Source: Clostridia bacterium
Lineage (GTDB): Bacteria > Bacillota > Clostridia > Christensenellales > CAG-138
NCBI GenBank assembly: GCA_017407205.1
Contig: JAFQXA010000011.1
Span: 45,556 to 109,555 of the forward strand
DNA length: 64,000 nucleotides
Direction of reading: 5' to 3'
This document shows, piece after piece, positions 49,984 to 58,426 of this stretch (position 1 is the first letter of the stretch; every line of letters starts with the position of its first letter). A program made the position numbers and the translations under genes. Under the pieces are notes generated by a model. It saw only the letters and a program-made list of their open reading frames with translations, searched no databases and had not been told where the DNA came from.

Positions 49984-52290
49984 ATGCGTAAAACATATGT
50001 ATTCTTTCTTATTTTTATCATGATTTTTTGCAGCTTTGCATCGGTTTCCTTGGGCGAAACGGCAGAGTTTGATACGGTTGATGTTAACATATCGCTTGAC
50101 AGTGATGCGTTCTTGCTGTCACTTGATGTTAACGGCATATACTTCATTGAGGAAAATTCCGTGTTCCTGTCGGGCGGAACATTAAAAGTTACAAGAAATT
50201 CCGACATTGAGCTTACCGTTACCCACTCAAAGGACGGGTTCCTTTACAAGGGTAAAACAATATCCCTCATCCCTAAGGACACAGACATTGACTCCTGCGG
50301 TATCACGCTGAACGGCAAATTGTATCCGGGCAGTCTTATTCTGAGTGCCGACACCTCATCGTTCAACGTAGTAAACCGCGTACATATCTCACAGTATTTA
50401 TACTGCGTTTTGCCCTCGTCAATGCCCGATTCGTTTCCAACGGAAGCATTAAAAGCACAGGCTGTTGCAGCAAAGAGCCACGCCTTGAGCGTATTTAAAA
50501 AAGAGGGCTCGCGCTGTACTGTATCGGACCGTGAAAGCGGACTTTTATATAACGGATTCAATCAAAATTCCAAGAACGTAATATATGCAGTTGATGCAAC
50601 TTTAGGCGAAGCACTTTTCTTTAATTCGTCAATACTCGACAGCGAATACTGCATAAGCAACGGCGGCGAAACCACGCTTCCCGAAAATGAGAGCCGTGCC
50701 TACTCGGTTTCAGTTGATGATTATGACTTTATAAATCCCAACAGCAGAATAGAAAAGATATCGTTTGAGCTTGGAGAAAACAAGCCCATTCCCAAGGCGT
50801 TGTCCGATATGCTCATGAAAAAGGCATCAAGCCAGCTCGACTCTGTAATAAGCCGTATTGTTGCGATTTATTCTGTAACTCCCCATTCACCCAACACATC
50901 AAACGCAAAGCGTGATTATAACCTTTGCCGTTTTAATCTTCGTGTTGAAAGTGACGAAGGCAAGCTTTTTAACATACATCTTGACGTTGCATTCTCCTAC
51001 GCTTTCGGATTTTTGAACCGCTATCTCACTTCATATTGGGGCGAGGTTCGCGATAATACGTGCACGCTCTACCATGCGCGACAGGGAAACGGTGTGGGAT
51101 TGAGTATGCGCGGTGCACAGCAGCGTGCTCTTTCGGGACACGACTATAAAAAGATACTATCCTTCTACTATCCTGGGGCCTCGCTTGGCAAAGTAAGCAT
51201 TAAAAAGCTCACAAGTCCGAAAACGCCCACTCCTTCGCAAAGGCCTCAAGGCTTATCCGCTATGGCAACAGGTGATGTCTATTTCCGCACAGGTCCTTCG
51301 ACAAAATATGATATTATTGATGTTATAAAGAAAGATTCGCCCCTGACGGTTTATTCAAGCGAAAACGGCTGGGCTTTTGCAGTATACAACTCGGTTGCAG
51401 GTTATGTTTCCGAAAAATATATAGAATATTCGGGGGCTGCTCCTACTTCGGCACCTACAATTAAGCCTACAGTTTCGCCTACAATTAAGCCGACAAGCAC
51501 GCCGACTCCGACTGTAAAGCCGACTGTTTCACTGACGGCTTCACCCACACCAACGCCACTCATACCGCCAACAGAAACGGCAGAGCCGATTGGCTGGGGC
51601 AGTGTAAGCGGCGACGGTGTAAACTTCCGCATGGGCCCTGCTGTTTCCTATGAGTCAATAGCAAAGCTCGACAGAGGCTGTACGCTTACTATATACAGCA
51701 AGGACGGTAATTTCTATTACGCATATGCTCCGACTCTCGGCAAATACGGCTACATCAGCACATCGTATGTGACATTCTTCCCGTCTGCTTTAAGCACGCC
51801 GAGCGTTACCCCCACGAACTCTCCGCAAGTAACACCCTCACCCACGCCTACCGCATCTGCCGAAAAATTCGAGTTTGCAAAGGGCAAAGTAAAGGAGGAA
51901 GTCAACTTCCGCACAAAACCGTCCTCAACAAACAGTACGGTAATACAGAAGCTTGAAGCAGGAACACAAGTAAACATACTCGGCAAAAGCGGAAGCTGGT
52001 ATTATGTCATGGTGAATGACAAAACGGGCTTTGTAAGCGATGACTATATAACCGTAGAATCTATGGGAAGCTACGGAATAAACGAGGTTGACGGCACATT
52101 GACTTTGCTTGCCACCTCAACGAGTGCGGCCGTAAATATGCGACATGGGCCAAGTACGGATTCAGGCATTATACGGAAGCTTGCAGCAGGGGACAAAGTA
52201 ACCGTATTTTTGGTGAAGGACGGTTGGTGCCTTATAAAGCAGGGCTCAGACTATGGATTTGTTTCATCCGACTATGTACGTTTAAGCTGA
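49984..52290 (+). CDS. Secreted SpoIID/LytB-like protein without the catalytic Glu, with four SH3-type domains
   Basis: 768 aa. Signal peptide (1-24), a SpoIID-like domain (about 125-405: FPTEALKAQAVAAKSHALSV, ARQGNGVGLSMRGAQQRA), then bacterial SH3 domains at about 425-480, 535-595, 640-692 and 705-768, separated by Thr/Pro/Ser linkers. Each SH3 has the pattern VNFR.GPS/P. Where active SpoIID has VAAEMP, this protein has VLPSSMP: the catalytic Glu position is Ser146, so lytic transglycosylase activity is doubtful. It may be a wall-binding scaffold. GAGGGGG lies before the ATG. It is 97 bp downstream of spoVT on the same strand. Confidence 0.88.
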   Translation: MRKTYVFFLIFIMIFCSFASVSLGETAEFDTVDVNISLDSDAFLLSLDVNGIYFIEENSVFLSGGTLKVTRNSDIELTVTHSKDGFLYKGKTISLIPKDTDIDSCGITLNGKLYPGSLILSADTSSFNVVNRVHISQYLYCVLPSSMPDSFPTEALKAQAVAAKSHALSVFKKEGSRCTVSDRESGLLYNGFNQNSKNVIYAVDATLGEALFFNSSILDSEYCISNGGETTLPENESRAYSVSVDDYDFINPNSRIEKISFELGENKPIPKALSDMLMKKASSQLDSVISRIVAIYSVTPHSPNTSNAKRDYNLCRFNLRVESDEGKLFNIHLDVAFSYAFGFLNRYLTSYWGEVRDNTCTLYHARQGNGVGLSMRGAQQRALSGHDYKKILSFYYPGASLGKVSIKKLTSPKTPTPSQRPQGLSAMATGDVYFRTGPSTKYDIIDVIKKDSPLTVYSSENGWAFAVYNSVAGYVSEKYIEYSGAAPTSAPTIKPTVSPTIKPTSTPTPTVKPTVSLTASPTPTPLIPPTETAEPIGWGSVSGDGVNFRMGPAVSYESIAKLDRGCTLTIYSKDGNFYYAYAPTLGKYGYISTSYVTFFPSALSTPSVTPTNSPQVTPSPTPTASAEKFEFAKGKVKEEVNFRTKPSSTNSTVIQKLEAGTQVNILGKSGSWYYVMVNDKTGFVSDDYITVESMGSYGINEVDGTLTLLATSTSAAVNMRHGPSTDSGIIRKLAAGDKVTVFLVKDGWCLIKQGSDYGFVSSDYVRLS

Positions 52291-52302
52291 ACAACAAACA
52301 GG

Positions 52303-52369
52303 AAAACTCTGCCTATGCAGAGTTTTAACTTCACTTATTCATTATTCACTATAAGTTATAACTTCAAAA
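52303..52369. repeat. Hairpin-linked interspersed repeat, copy B
   Basis: Stem AAAACTCTGC (52303-52312)/GCAGAGTTTT (52317-52326), 7 nt, CTTATTCA at 52334, then CACTATAAGTTATAAC and TTCAA. The stem and gap are identical to copy A at 5128; AAGTTATAACTT is itself a 12-bp palindrome. Confidence 0.72.
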
Positions 52370-52393
52370 AAGCGTGCTTTTGCACGCTTTTTT
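52366..52393. terminator. Bidirectional terminator between the SpoIID-like and XRE genes
   Basis: 12-bp stem AAAAAAGCGTGC (52366-52377)/GCACGCTTTTTT (52382-52393), loop TTTT. Confidence 0.88.
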
Positions 52394-52394
52394 G

Positions 52395-52775
52395 TTATAC
52401 ACCGTAAGCATCATCGTCATCGGGCTCTGCAACGCATCTCAGCTTTACCTCGTTATCTGCATAGGGACGGTCAAGCTCTGACGACAGGAAAATATCAATC
52501 GTTTTTTTACCGTGCTCATCGAGACGGCGGTACTTTCTTATGAGTGTACTTTCTTTTGGTGAAAGCTTCTCGTCCCCTGCCTTATTGCCGACGAGAGTAT
52601 CTATCGAAATTCCGAAATAGGCGGAAAGCTTTTTCAAGGACGTAAGCGAAACGCTGTTCCAACCCTTTTTATACCAACCGATAATGGTGGTGTAAGGGAT
52701 GCCGCTGACCTTTGAAAGCACATTTCTGTTAATGCCTCGTTCTTTCAAGAGTGCATCAAGATTTTCAAGAAACAT
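52395..52775 (-). CDS. XRE-family transcriptional regulator
   Basis: 126 aa. HTH about 5-60 (LDALLKERGINRNVLSKVSG, IIGWYKKGWNSVSLTSLKKLSAYFGISIDTLVG), a helical region LIRKYRRLDEHGKKTIDIFLSSE and an acidic tail DDDDAYGV. The frame opens at 52910, but GGAGG 8 nt before the ATG at 52775 and the promoter at 52832-52804 fix the start. Divergent from the ATP-grasp/zinc-importer operon across 157 bp, so it is a candidate regulator of it; this is inference from position. Confidence 0.85.
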   Translation of the reverse strand: MFLENLDALLKERGINRNVLSKVSGIPYTTIIGWYKKGWNSVSLTSLKKLSAYFGISIDTLVGNKAGDEKLSPKESTLIRKYRRLDEHGKKTIDIFLSSELDRPYADNEVKLRCVAEPDDDDAYGV

Positions 52776-52803
52776 ATAAGCCCTCCGTTTATTTGATGGG
52801 TAT

Positions 52804-52832
52804 ATTATACGGCAAAGCGTAAATTTAAACAA
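52804..52832 (-). promoter_or_regulatory. Sigma-A promoter of the XRE gene
   Basis: Minus strand TTGTTT (52832-52827), 17 bp, TATAAT (52809-52804), 28 bp before the ATG at 52775. Confidence 0.6.
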
Positions 52833-52894
52833 GTACAAACCGCTTAACCTTAAAGGAGAATGTAAACATATTTGATATTTATTTACCCCAATAA

Positions 52895-52923
52895 TTGAAT
52901 TTGCCGGCACGCTGTGATATGCT
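52895..52923 (+). promoter_or_regulatory. Leaderless-type promoter of the ATP-grasp/zinc-importer operon
   Basis: TTGAAT (52895-52900), 17 bp, TATGCT (52918-52923), then 9 nt to the ATG at 52933; no Shine-Dalgarno is visible in between. Confidence 0.55.
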
Positions 52924-52932
52924 CAAATAGCT

Positions 52933-53814
52933 ATGAAAAACAAGGGTGTTTTAACAGTAAACGGATTTTTGGCATCTGAAAGCTTTAATGAGCTTTACGG
53001 CTTTTTTCTTGATGCCGCAAAGAAACACGGTATTGAGCTTGCTTTTAAGAAAAACAGCGAGCTTTTGTTTGATGCGGTAAATAACAAGCCCATCTTTGAC
53101 TTTGAAGCGGATTTTGTGCTTTTTTGGGATAAAGATGTGAAATGTGCAAAACAGCTTGAAAATGCCCACTTTAATCTTTACAATTGTTCACGTGGCATTG
53201 AGCTTTGCGATGACAAGGCACTTACGCATATTGAGCTTTCAAAGCATGATATCCCGATGCCGAGGACGATAATCGCACCCATGACATACGCAAATATCGG
53301 CTACATAGATACCGATTTTATTGACACGGTGATCGAGGAATTAGGGCTCCCACTTGTTATCAAGGAGTGCTGCGGTTCTTTTGGTCAGCAGGTATATCTT
53401 GCCAAAAGCCGTGACGAGCTTATAGCCACAATAACACAAAAGGCAGGCACAGCATTGATTTTTCAGGAGTTTGTGGAAACGAGTATTGCACGTGATATCC
53501 GTCTCTATGTTGTCGGTGGCAAAGTGATTGCTTCAATTCTTCGCGAAAACATGAGCGGAGATTTCAGGGCAAACGTTGCAAACGGTGCTAAGGTATCACC
53601 TTATAACCCGACCGATGAGGAAAAAAAGCTTGCGATAAAGGCTTGCGACAAGCTTTCACTTGCCTTTGGCGGTGTTGACCTGCTCTTTGGCAAAGACGGC
53701 ACTCCCCTTTTGTGTGAAGTTAATTCAAACGCACATTTTAAAGGGCTTTATGAATGTACCGGCGTTAATGCGGCAGAGAAAATAACAGAATTTATAAAAG
53801 AAGACATTAACTGA
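52933..53814 (+). CDS. RimK-like ATP-grasp ligase (first of a pair)
   Basis: 293 aa. Central ATP-grasp domain: LGLPLVIKECCGSFGQQVYL (ATP lysine and glycine loop, about 137-157), LIFQEFVETSIARDIRLYVVGG, GDFRANVANGA and the metal-ligand motif LLCEVNSNAHFKG near the C-terminus. This is the layout of RimK/LysX/glutamate-ligase enzymes that join an amino acid to a carboxylate through an acyl phosphate. The substrate is unknown. It starts an operon of five genes, its stop lying 1 bp before a second ATP-grasp gene and followed by a zinc-type ABC importer. No ribosome binding site; the promoter lies 9 nt upstream of the start. Confidence 0.87.
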   Translation: MKNKGVLTVNGFLASESFNELYGFFLDAAKKHGIELAFKKNSELLFDAVNNKPIFDFEADFVLFWDKDVKCAKQLENAHFNLYNCSRGIELCDDKALTHIELSKHDIPMPRTIIAPMTYANIGYIDTDFIDTVIEELGLPLVIKECCGSFGQQVYLAKSRDELIATITQKAGTALIFQEFVETSIARDIRLYVVGGKVIASILRENMSGDFRANVANGAKVSPYNPTDEEKKLAIKACDKLSLAFGGVDLLFGKDGTPLLCEVNSNAHFKGLYECTGVNAAEKITEFIKEDIN

Positions 53815-53815
53815 T

Positions 53816-54679
53816 ATGAGCAAAAGACTTTTTGGCATAATCGTTTATGAAAAAGAGGCGGCAGAATACAACCGCCACTACATAGATATGTACTTTAAAG
53901 CGTGCGAAAAGCGTAATATTGATTTAAAGCTCGTTTTGATTGAACGGCTGACGTTTTTGACACGTGAAAACGAAGCTTGCCTCATATATGACGGGGAAAA
54001 GCTCCCCTTGCCCGATTTTGCGGTAATGCGTACAAACTCCGTTCTGCTTGCCCGATTTTTGGAGCTATACGGTGTTCATGTTTTCAATAACAGCGACTGC
54101 ATAGAAAACGCAAACGATAAAAGGCTTACATATATGAGAGCGCAAAGCGTCGGGCTTAAAATAATGGATACATATTACAGCGTAGCAGATGTACGCACTT
54201 TGGGCGATGAGTTCCCGCTTGTTGTAAAGTCAGCACACGGTGCAGGCGGAAGAAGCGTTATGCTTGCTCATAACGAAGAAGAGCTTCAAGCTGCAATCGA
54301 CTCAATATCACCCGACAGCCCGGTTATCCAAAAGCTTGCTTCGGATGTCGGCAAGGACCTGCGGGTGTACTTTGTCGGGAACGAGATCGTGTGTGCAATA
54401 TTGAGGCAGTCAAGCTCCGATTTCCGAAGCAATTACGGGCTTGGCGGAACTGCAACGATTTATGAGCTTAACGAGGATGAAAAGCGTTTGGCGTATAAGG
54501 CAGCAAGTATGTTCGACCTTGCATATGCAGGTGTTGACTTCATATTTGATAACGGCGAAATGGTATTCAATGAAGTCGAGGATGCCGTGGGTGCAAGAAT
54601 GGTTTATGCAAACACGGATATTGACATTGTGGATATTTACGTGGATTATATACAAAGAAAGGTCGGGGCTAAGGCATGA
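53816..54679 (+). CDS. RimK-like ATP-grasp ligase (second of a pair)
   Basis: 287 aa, a divergent paralogue of the preceding gene. FPLVVKSAHGAGGRSVMLA (ATP loop), VIQKLASDVGKDLRVYFVG, SDFRSNYGLGG and the C-terminal VDFIFDNGEMVFNEVEDAVG are aligned features. The metal-ligand motif reads EVE where the first copy and most RimK proteins have EVN, a possible change in metal or substrate handling. It overlaps the substrate-binding-protein gene by 4 bp (ATGA), which implies translational coupling between a ligase and a metal importer. Confidence 0.87.
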   Translation: MSKRLFGIIVYEKEAAEYNRHYIDMYFKACEKRNIDLKLVLIERLTFLTRENEACLIYDGEKLPLPDFAVMRTNSVLLARFLELYGVHVFNNSDCIENANDKRLTYMRAQSVGLKIMDTYYSVADVRTLGDEFPLVVKSAHGAGGRSVMLAHNEEELQAAIDSISPDSPVIQKLASDVGKDLRVYFVGNEIVCAILRQSSSDFRSNYGLGGTATIYELNEDEKRLAYKAASMFDLAYAGVDFIFDNGEMVFNEVEDAVGARMVYANTDIDIVDIYVDYIQRKVGAKA

Positions 54680-55614
54680 ATAAAGTAAAAAAAGCTTTTT
54701 CTCTTTTGCTTGCACTCGTGCTTTGTGCATCGGTATTTTCCTCATGCCGAGGCACTTTCAATGCAGAAAACGGGAAGCTCACAATAGTTGCAACGCTTTT
54801 TCCGCAGTATGATTTTGCACGCGAGATCGCAGGCAGCTATGCCGATATATCGCTTCTTTTAAAGCCGGGCGTTGAAAGTCACTCCTATGAGCCGACGCCT
54901 CAGGACATAATCAAAATAAACAATGCAGATGTTTTTCTGTACACGGGCGAATATATGGAAGCGTGGGCACACGACATAATAAAAAGCATTGAAAGCGATG
55001 TCATAGTAGTTGACGTTTCAAAGGGAATTTCGCTTGACACTTTAAAAGAGCACAGCCACATCGAGGGTGACTCTCACAATCACGAAAATTATGATCCCCA
55101 TATCTGGACAAATCCCGTATTTGCAAAAACAATGGTTGAAAGCATTTCATCGGCCTTGCAGCAGGCAGACCTTGAAAATGCCCACATATACGCCGAAAAC
55201 GCGGAAAACTACACAAAAAAGCTTGATAAGCTTGATGAAGATATGTTCAATATGCTCAAGGAAGCCAGGCAGGATACAATTTGTTTTGGGGACAGGTTTG
55301 CAATGCACTACTTTGCAAAGCATTATAATTTAAACTATATTTCGGCATACGATTCATGCTCTGAAGAAACCGAGCCGTCTGCAAAGGCACTTGCCGAAAT
55401 AATAGATACTATAAACGAAAAAGAAATCAAGGCGGTATTTTATGCAGAGCTTACACAACAGACAGCCGCACGCACGATAAGCGAAAGCACGGGTGCAAAG
55501 CTTCTGATGCTCCATTCGTGCCACAATGTGTCAAAGGCGGAGCTTAAAAGCGGAGCTACATACATATCGCTCATGTATCAGAATCTTGAGAATTTAAGAG
55601 AAGGTTTAAAGTAA
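54676..55614 (+). CDS. Metal ABC transporter substrate-binding lipoprotein, ZnuA/AdcA type
   Basis: 312 aa. Lipobox FSSC (lipidated Cys24). Cluster A-I fold: IVATLFPQYDFAREIAG, LLLKPGVESHSYEPTPQDI with the first metal His, a His-rich loop EHSHIEGDSHNHENYDPHIW (about 124-143), and AEL...ESTGAKLL. The His-rich loop is typical of zinc rather than manganese binders. It is membrane-anchored on the outside and delivers metal to the ABC permease encoded two genes on. Two-base spacing to the ATPase gene. Confidence 0.92.
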   Translation: MNKVKKAFSLLLALVLCASVFSSCRGTFNAENGKLTIVATLFPQYDFAREIAGSYADISLLLKPGVESHSYEPTPQDIIKINNADVFLYTGEYMEAWAHDIIKSIESDVIVVDVSKGISLDTLKEHSHIEGDSHNHENYDPHIWTNPVFAKTMVESISSALQQADLENAHIYAENAENYTKKLDKLDEDMFNMLKEARQDTICFGDRFAMHYFAKHYNLNYISAYDSCSEETEPSAKALAEIIDTINEKEIKAVFYAELTQQTAARTISESTGAKLLMLHSCHNVSKAELKSGATYISLMYQNLENLREGLK

Positions 55615-55615
55615 A

Positions 55616-56359
55616 ATGCCCCTTGTTTCATGTAAAAACCTGACATTATCATACGAATCGGAGGTAGCCGTTCAACATCTGTGCATAGACATAGAATCGG
55701 GCGACTATTTATGTGTTGTCGGCGAAAACGGTACAGGCAAGTCAACGCTCATAAAAGGTATTCTTGGCCTTATGCGTCCAAAATCCGGCGAAATAGTATA
55801 CGGCGATGTTAACCGTAAGGAAATAGGCTATCTTCCCCAGCAATCAGCCATACAGCGTGACTTCCCCGCCTCTGTTTGGGAGGTTGTGCTCTCAGGCTGT
55901 ATCGGAAAACACGGTATATTCAATGTTACATATTCAAAAGAGGATAAAGAGCGTGCTTCAAAAAATATGAAAATCATGGGCATTTCCGATTTGAAAAAGC
56001 GTTCATACCGTGAACTTTCAGGCGGTCAGCAGCAAAGAGTTTTGCTTGCAAGAGCACTTTGTGCAACAACAAAGCTTTTATTGCTTGACGAGCCCGTAAC
56101 AGGGCTTGACCCGCTTGCAACCGCCGAGCTTTATTCGCTTATCAAAAAGCTCAACCGCGAAGAAAACATAACCGTTGTAATGGTCTCGCACGATGTAAGC
56201 TGTGCACTTCACGACTCAAACAAGGTGCTCCATATGGGAAGCAACGGTGCCGTTTTATTCTTTGGTGAGTCGGACGAATACCGCGAAAGCAGCATAAGCG
56301 CCCGTTTCCTGCGTTGTGACTGTGCCTGTCACGGGAGAGGAGAGCATAACCATGTTTGA
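55616..56359 (+). CDS. Metal ABC transporter ATPase, ZnuC type
   Basis: 247 aa. Walker A GENGTGKST (about 39-47), signature LSGGQQQR, Walker B LLLLDEPVTGLDP and switch His in MVSHDVS. The C-terminus ends CDCACHGRGEHNHV, a Cys/His-rich tail unusual for ABC ATPases, which may bind or sense the metal. It overlaps the permease start by 8 bp. Confidence 0.93.
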   Translation: MPLVSCKNLTLSYESEVAVQHLCIDIESGDYLCVVGENGTGKSTLIKGILGLMRPKSGEIVYGDVNRKEIGYLPQQSAIQRDFPASVWEVVLSGCIGKHGIFNVTYSKEDKERASKNMKIMGISDLKKRSYRELSGGQQQRVLLARALCATTKLLLLDEPVTGLDPLATAELYSLIKKLNREENITVVMVSHDVSCALHDSNKVLHMGSNGAVLFFGESDEYRESSISARFLRCDCACHGRGEHNHV

Positions 56360-57170
56360 ACTTATATCCGAAATGTTTTCATACTCGTTCCTTAGCCGTG
56401 CAGTCATTGTCGGAATACTCGTAGCGCTTTGTGCCGCCCTCCTTGGGGTTACGCTTGTGTTGAAACGCTATTCCATGATAGGTGACGGATTATCCCATGT
56501 AGGCTTTGGTGCAATGTCCGTTGCCATTGCAATGAACGCAGCTCCCTTAGCGGTTGCAATTCCCGTAGTTGTGATTGCGGCATTTTTGCTTTTAAGGCTC
56601 AGTGAAAAAGCAAAGCTCAAGTCAGATGCCGCAATAGCGCTTATATCAACATCCGCGCTTGCAACGGGCGTTATTGTAACATCACTCACAAGCGGACTCA
56701 ATGCCGATATATACAGCTATATGTTCGGAAGCATACTTGCAATGAGCGACGGCGATGTGTATCTTTCCTTGTCGGTCGCCTTGGTTGTTCTTGTTCTGTA
56801 TGTGATATTTTACAACAAGATTTTCGCGATCACATTTGATGAGGACTTTGCGCAGGCAACCGGCATAAAAACGCGTTTTTACAATGTTTTGATAGCCACA
56901 CTTACAGCTTTGACCGTTGTTGTCGGTATGCGTATAATGGGCACAATGCTCATATCCGGGCTTATAATTTTCCCTGCACTCACTGCAATGAGGGTATGTA
57001 AAAGCTTCCGCACGGTAGTAATATTCTCAACCGTAATCTCGGCTGTCTGCTTCTTTGCAGGCATGGTTTTGTCATACACTCTCGGCACACCGGCAGGAGC
57101 AAGCATTGTTGCAACAAACGCTCTTGCTTTCATAATATTTTTCGTAATAGGAAAATTGAGCGCAAAATAG
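56352..57170 (+). CDS. Metal ABC transporter permease, ZnuB type
   Basis: 272 aa from the chosen start; about eight or nine membrane helices of the ABC-3 family, with GDGLSHVGFGAM (about 35-46) as the ATPase-coupling/metal gate region and later RIMGTMLISGLIIFPALTA. The frame is open to 56316, but AGGAGAG is spaced well for the ATG at 56352, inside the ATPase gene. It is the last gene of the ligase-importer operon; the rpsF promoter begins 2 bp after its stop. Confidence 0.93.
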   Translation: MFELISEMFSYSFLSRAVIVGILVALCAALLGVTLVLKRYSMIGDGLSHVGFGAMSVAIAMNAAPLAVAIPVVVIAAFLLLRLSEKAKLKSDAAIALISTSALATGVIVTSLTSGLNADIYSYMFGSILAMSDGDVYLSLSVALVVLVLYVIFYNKIFAITFDEDFAQATGIKTRFYNVLIATLTALTVVVGMRIMGTMLISGLIIFPALTAMRVCKSFRTVVIFSTVISAVCFFAGMVLSYTLGTPAGASIVATNALAFIIFFVIGKLSAK

Positions 57171-57172
57171 TA

Positions 57173-57201
57173 TTGCAAACATGATTTTATAATGTTATAA
57201 T
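57173..57201 (+). promoter_or_regulatory. Sigma-A promoter of the rpsF-ssb-rpsR operon
   Basis: TTGCAA (57173-57178), 17 bp, TATAAT (57196-57201), 70 bp before the rpsF start. Confidence 0.7.
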
Positions 57202-57221
57202 ACATTGCTAACGTACTTCTT

Positions 57222-57245
57222 GCTACACCCAAAAGGCGGTGTAGC
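57222..57245 (+). promoter_or_regulatory. Leader hairpin of rpsF, candidate S6:S18 autoregulatory site
   Basis: GCTACACC (57222-57229) pairs with GGTGTAGC (57238-57245), 8 bp around an 8-nt loop CAAAAGGC. It lies between the promoter and the Shine-Dalgarno of rpsF. S6:S18 binding hairpins in rpsF leaders are established in other bacteria; identity here is inferred from position and the CACC/GGTG stem. Confidence 0.5.
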
Positions 57246-57271
57246 CATCAGACCATAAGGAGGTGAAAAAC

Positions 57272-57559
57272 GTGAACAAGTACGAATCTCTGTATATTAT
57301 CACACCTGAACTTGAGGCTGAAGACACAAAGGCTGTTGTTGAAAAGTTCTCAGGTATCATCGCAGCTAACGGCGGCACAGTCGAAAGCGTTGAAGAGTGG
57401 GGTTTGAAGCGCCTTGCTTATCCCATCGATTACAAGACAGACGGTTATTATGTTCTCGTAAACTTTGAGGCAGCACCCGAGCTTCCCCGCGAACTCGAGC
57501 GTAACTTCAAGAATGACGAGAAAATACTTCGCTTCTTGGTTGTACGCAAGGAAGCGTAA
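57272..57559 (+). CDS. rpsF: 30S ribosomal protein S6
   Basis: 95 aa, start GTG at 57272: AGGAGG (57258-57263) is spaced 8 nt from it, and an earlier GTG at 57263 overlaps the Shine-Dalgarno. S6 features are YESLYIITPELEAED, WGLKRLAYPIDYKTDGYYVLVNF and NDEKILRFLVVR. It pairs with S18 on the 30S platform. Operon order rpsF-ssb-rpsR is the standard one. Confidence 0.96.
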   Translation: MNKYESLYIITPELEAEDTKAVVEKFSGIIAANGGTVESVEEWGLKRLAYPIDYKTDGYYVLVNFEAAPELPRELERNFKNDEKILRFLVVRKEA

Positions 57560-57603
57560 TTGTGCATTTTAAAATTGCATAATTAAGTCTTGGAGGCAGG
57601 ATT

Positions 57604-58032
57604 ATGAATAAAGTAATTCTTATCGGAAATCTTACAAAAGATCCCGAATTACGCACTACCTCAAACGGTACGAGCGTATGTTCCTTTTCAATAGCGGTAA
57701 ACCGTCGCTTTCAGAGCCAGTCGGGCGAGCGTGTAACGGACTTTTTTAATATCGTTGCATGGCGTTCACTCGGTGAGCTTTGCAGCAAGTACCTTGCAAA
57801 AGGTCGTAAGGTTTGCGTAGTCGGCGAATTGCAGAACAGAAGCTATGATGCAAAAGACGGTTCAAAGCGTTACGCAACAGAAATTATCGCTGACGATATC
57901 GAGTTCTTGACTCCCCGTGGAGAAGAAGGCTCAAGGAACAGCTATGAAGAACGCAATGTCGCATCTTCCTCATCCTTTGCACTCTCTGATGAGGGCTTTG
58001 CCGAGGTTGATGATGACGATTTGCCGTTCTGA
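57604..58032 (+). CDS. ssb: Single-stranded DNA-binding protein
   Basis: 142 aa. OB-fold at 1-105 (MNKVILIGNLTKDPELRTTSNG, FFNIVAWRSLGELCSKYLAKG), a short flexible Ser/Glu linker and the canonical acidic tip DDDDLPF for partner binding. GGAGG lies before the ATG. Middle gene of the rpsF operon. Confidence 0.97.
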   Translation: MNKVILIGNLTKDPELRTTSNGTSVCSFSIAVNRRFQSQSGERVTDFFNIVAWRSLGELCSKYLAKGRKVCVVGELQNRSYDAKDGSKRYATEIIADDIEFLTPRGEEGSRNSYEERNVASSSSFALSDEGFAEVDDDDLPF

Positions 58033-58072
58033 TACAAACATCAACAATTCTATTCTATAAAGGAGATATATC

Positions 58073-58315
58073 ATGGAAGAAAGCAAGATGAGACCCCGTC
58101 CTCGCAAGAGCAGACGCAAGGTTTGTGCTTTTTGCGTAGAAAAAGCTAACTACATCGATTACAAAGATGCAAACAAGCTTCGCAAGTATGTTACAGAACG
58201 CGGCAAGATCATGCCCCGTCGTATGAGCGGCGTTTGTGCTGAGCATCAGCGTAGTCTCGCAATCGCAATCAAGCGTGCACGCCAGGTTGCAATATTGCCC
58301 TACGTTTCAGACTAA
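58073..58315 (+). CDS. rpsR: 30S ribosomal protein S18
   Basis: 80 aa. [26 protein letters not shown], then [36 protein letters not shown]. Cys residues at C..C and in GVCAEHQ show the zinc-binding (C+) form of S18. AAGGAG is spaced 9-10 nt from the ATG. Last gene of the operon. Confidence 0.97.
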   Translation: MEESKMRPRPRKSRRKVCAFCVEKANYIDYKDANKLRKYVTERGKIMPRRMSGVCAEHQRSLAIAIKRARQVAILPYVSD

Positions 58316-58345
58316 AATAAACTTAATCTCTTGAAGTCGTTAGTT

Positions 58346-58374
58346 AAAGAGCCGTGTAAAGCGGCTCTTTTTTT
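58346..58374 (+). terminator. Terminator of the rpsF operon
   Basis: AAAGAGCCG (58346-58354) pairs with CGGCTCTTT (58362-58370), with the T run continuing to 58374. Confidence 0.85.
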
Positions 58375-58426
58375 GTGTTATATGTGTAAAAAAACAGATT
58401 TTTATATACTAATGAAAAGATAAGCG

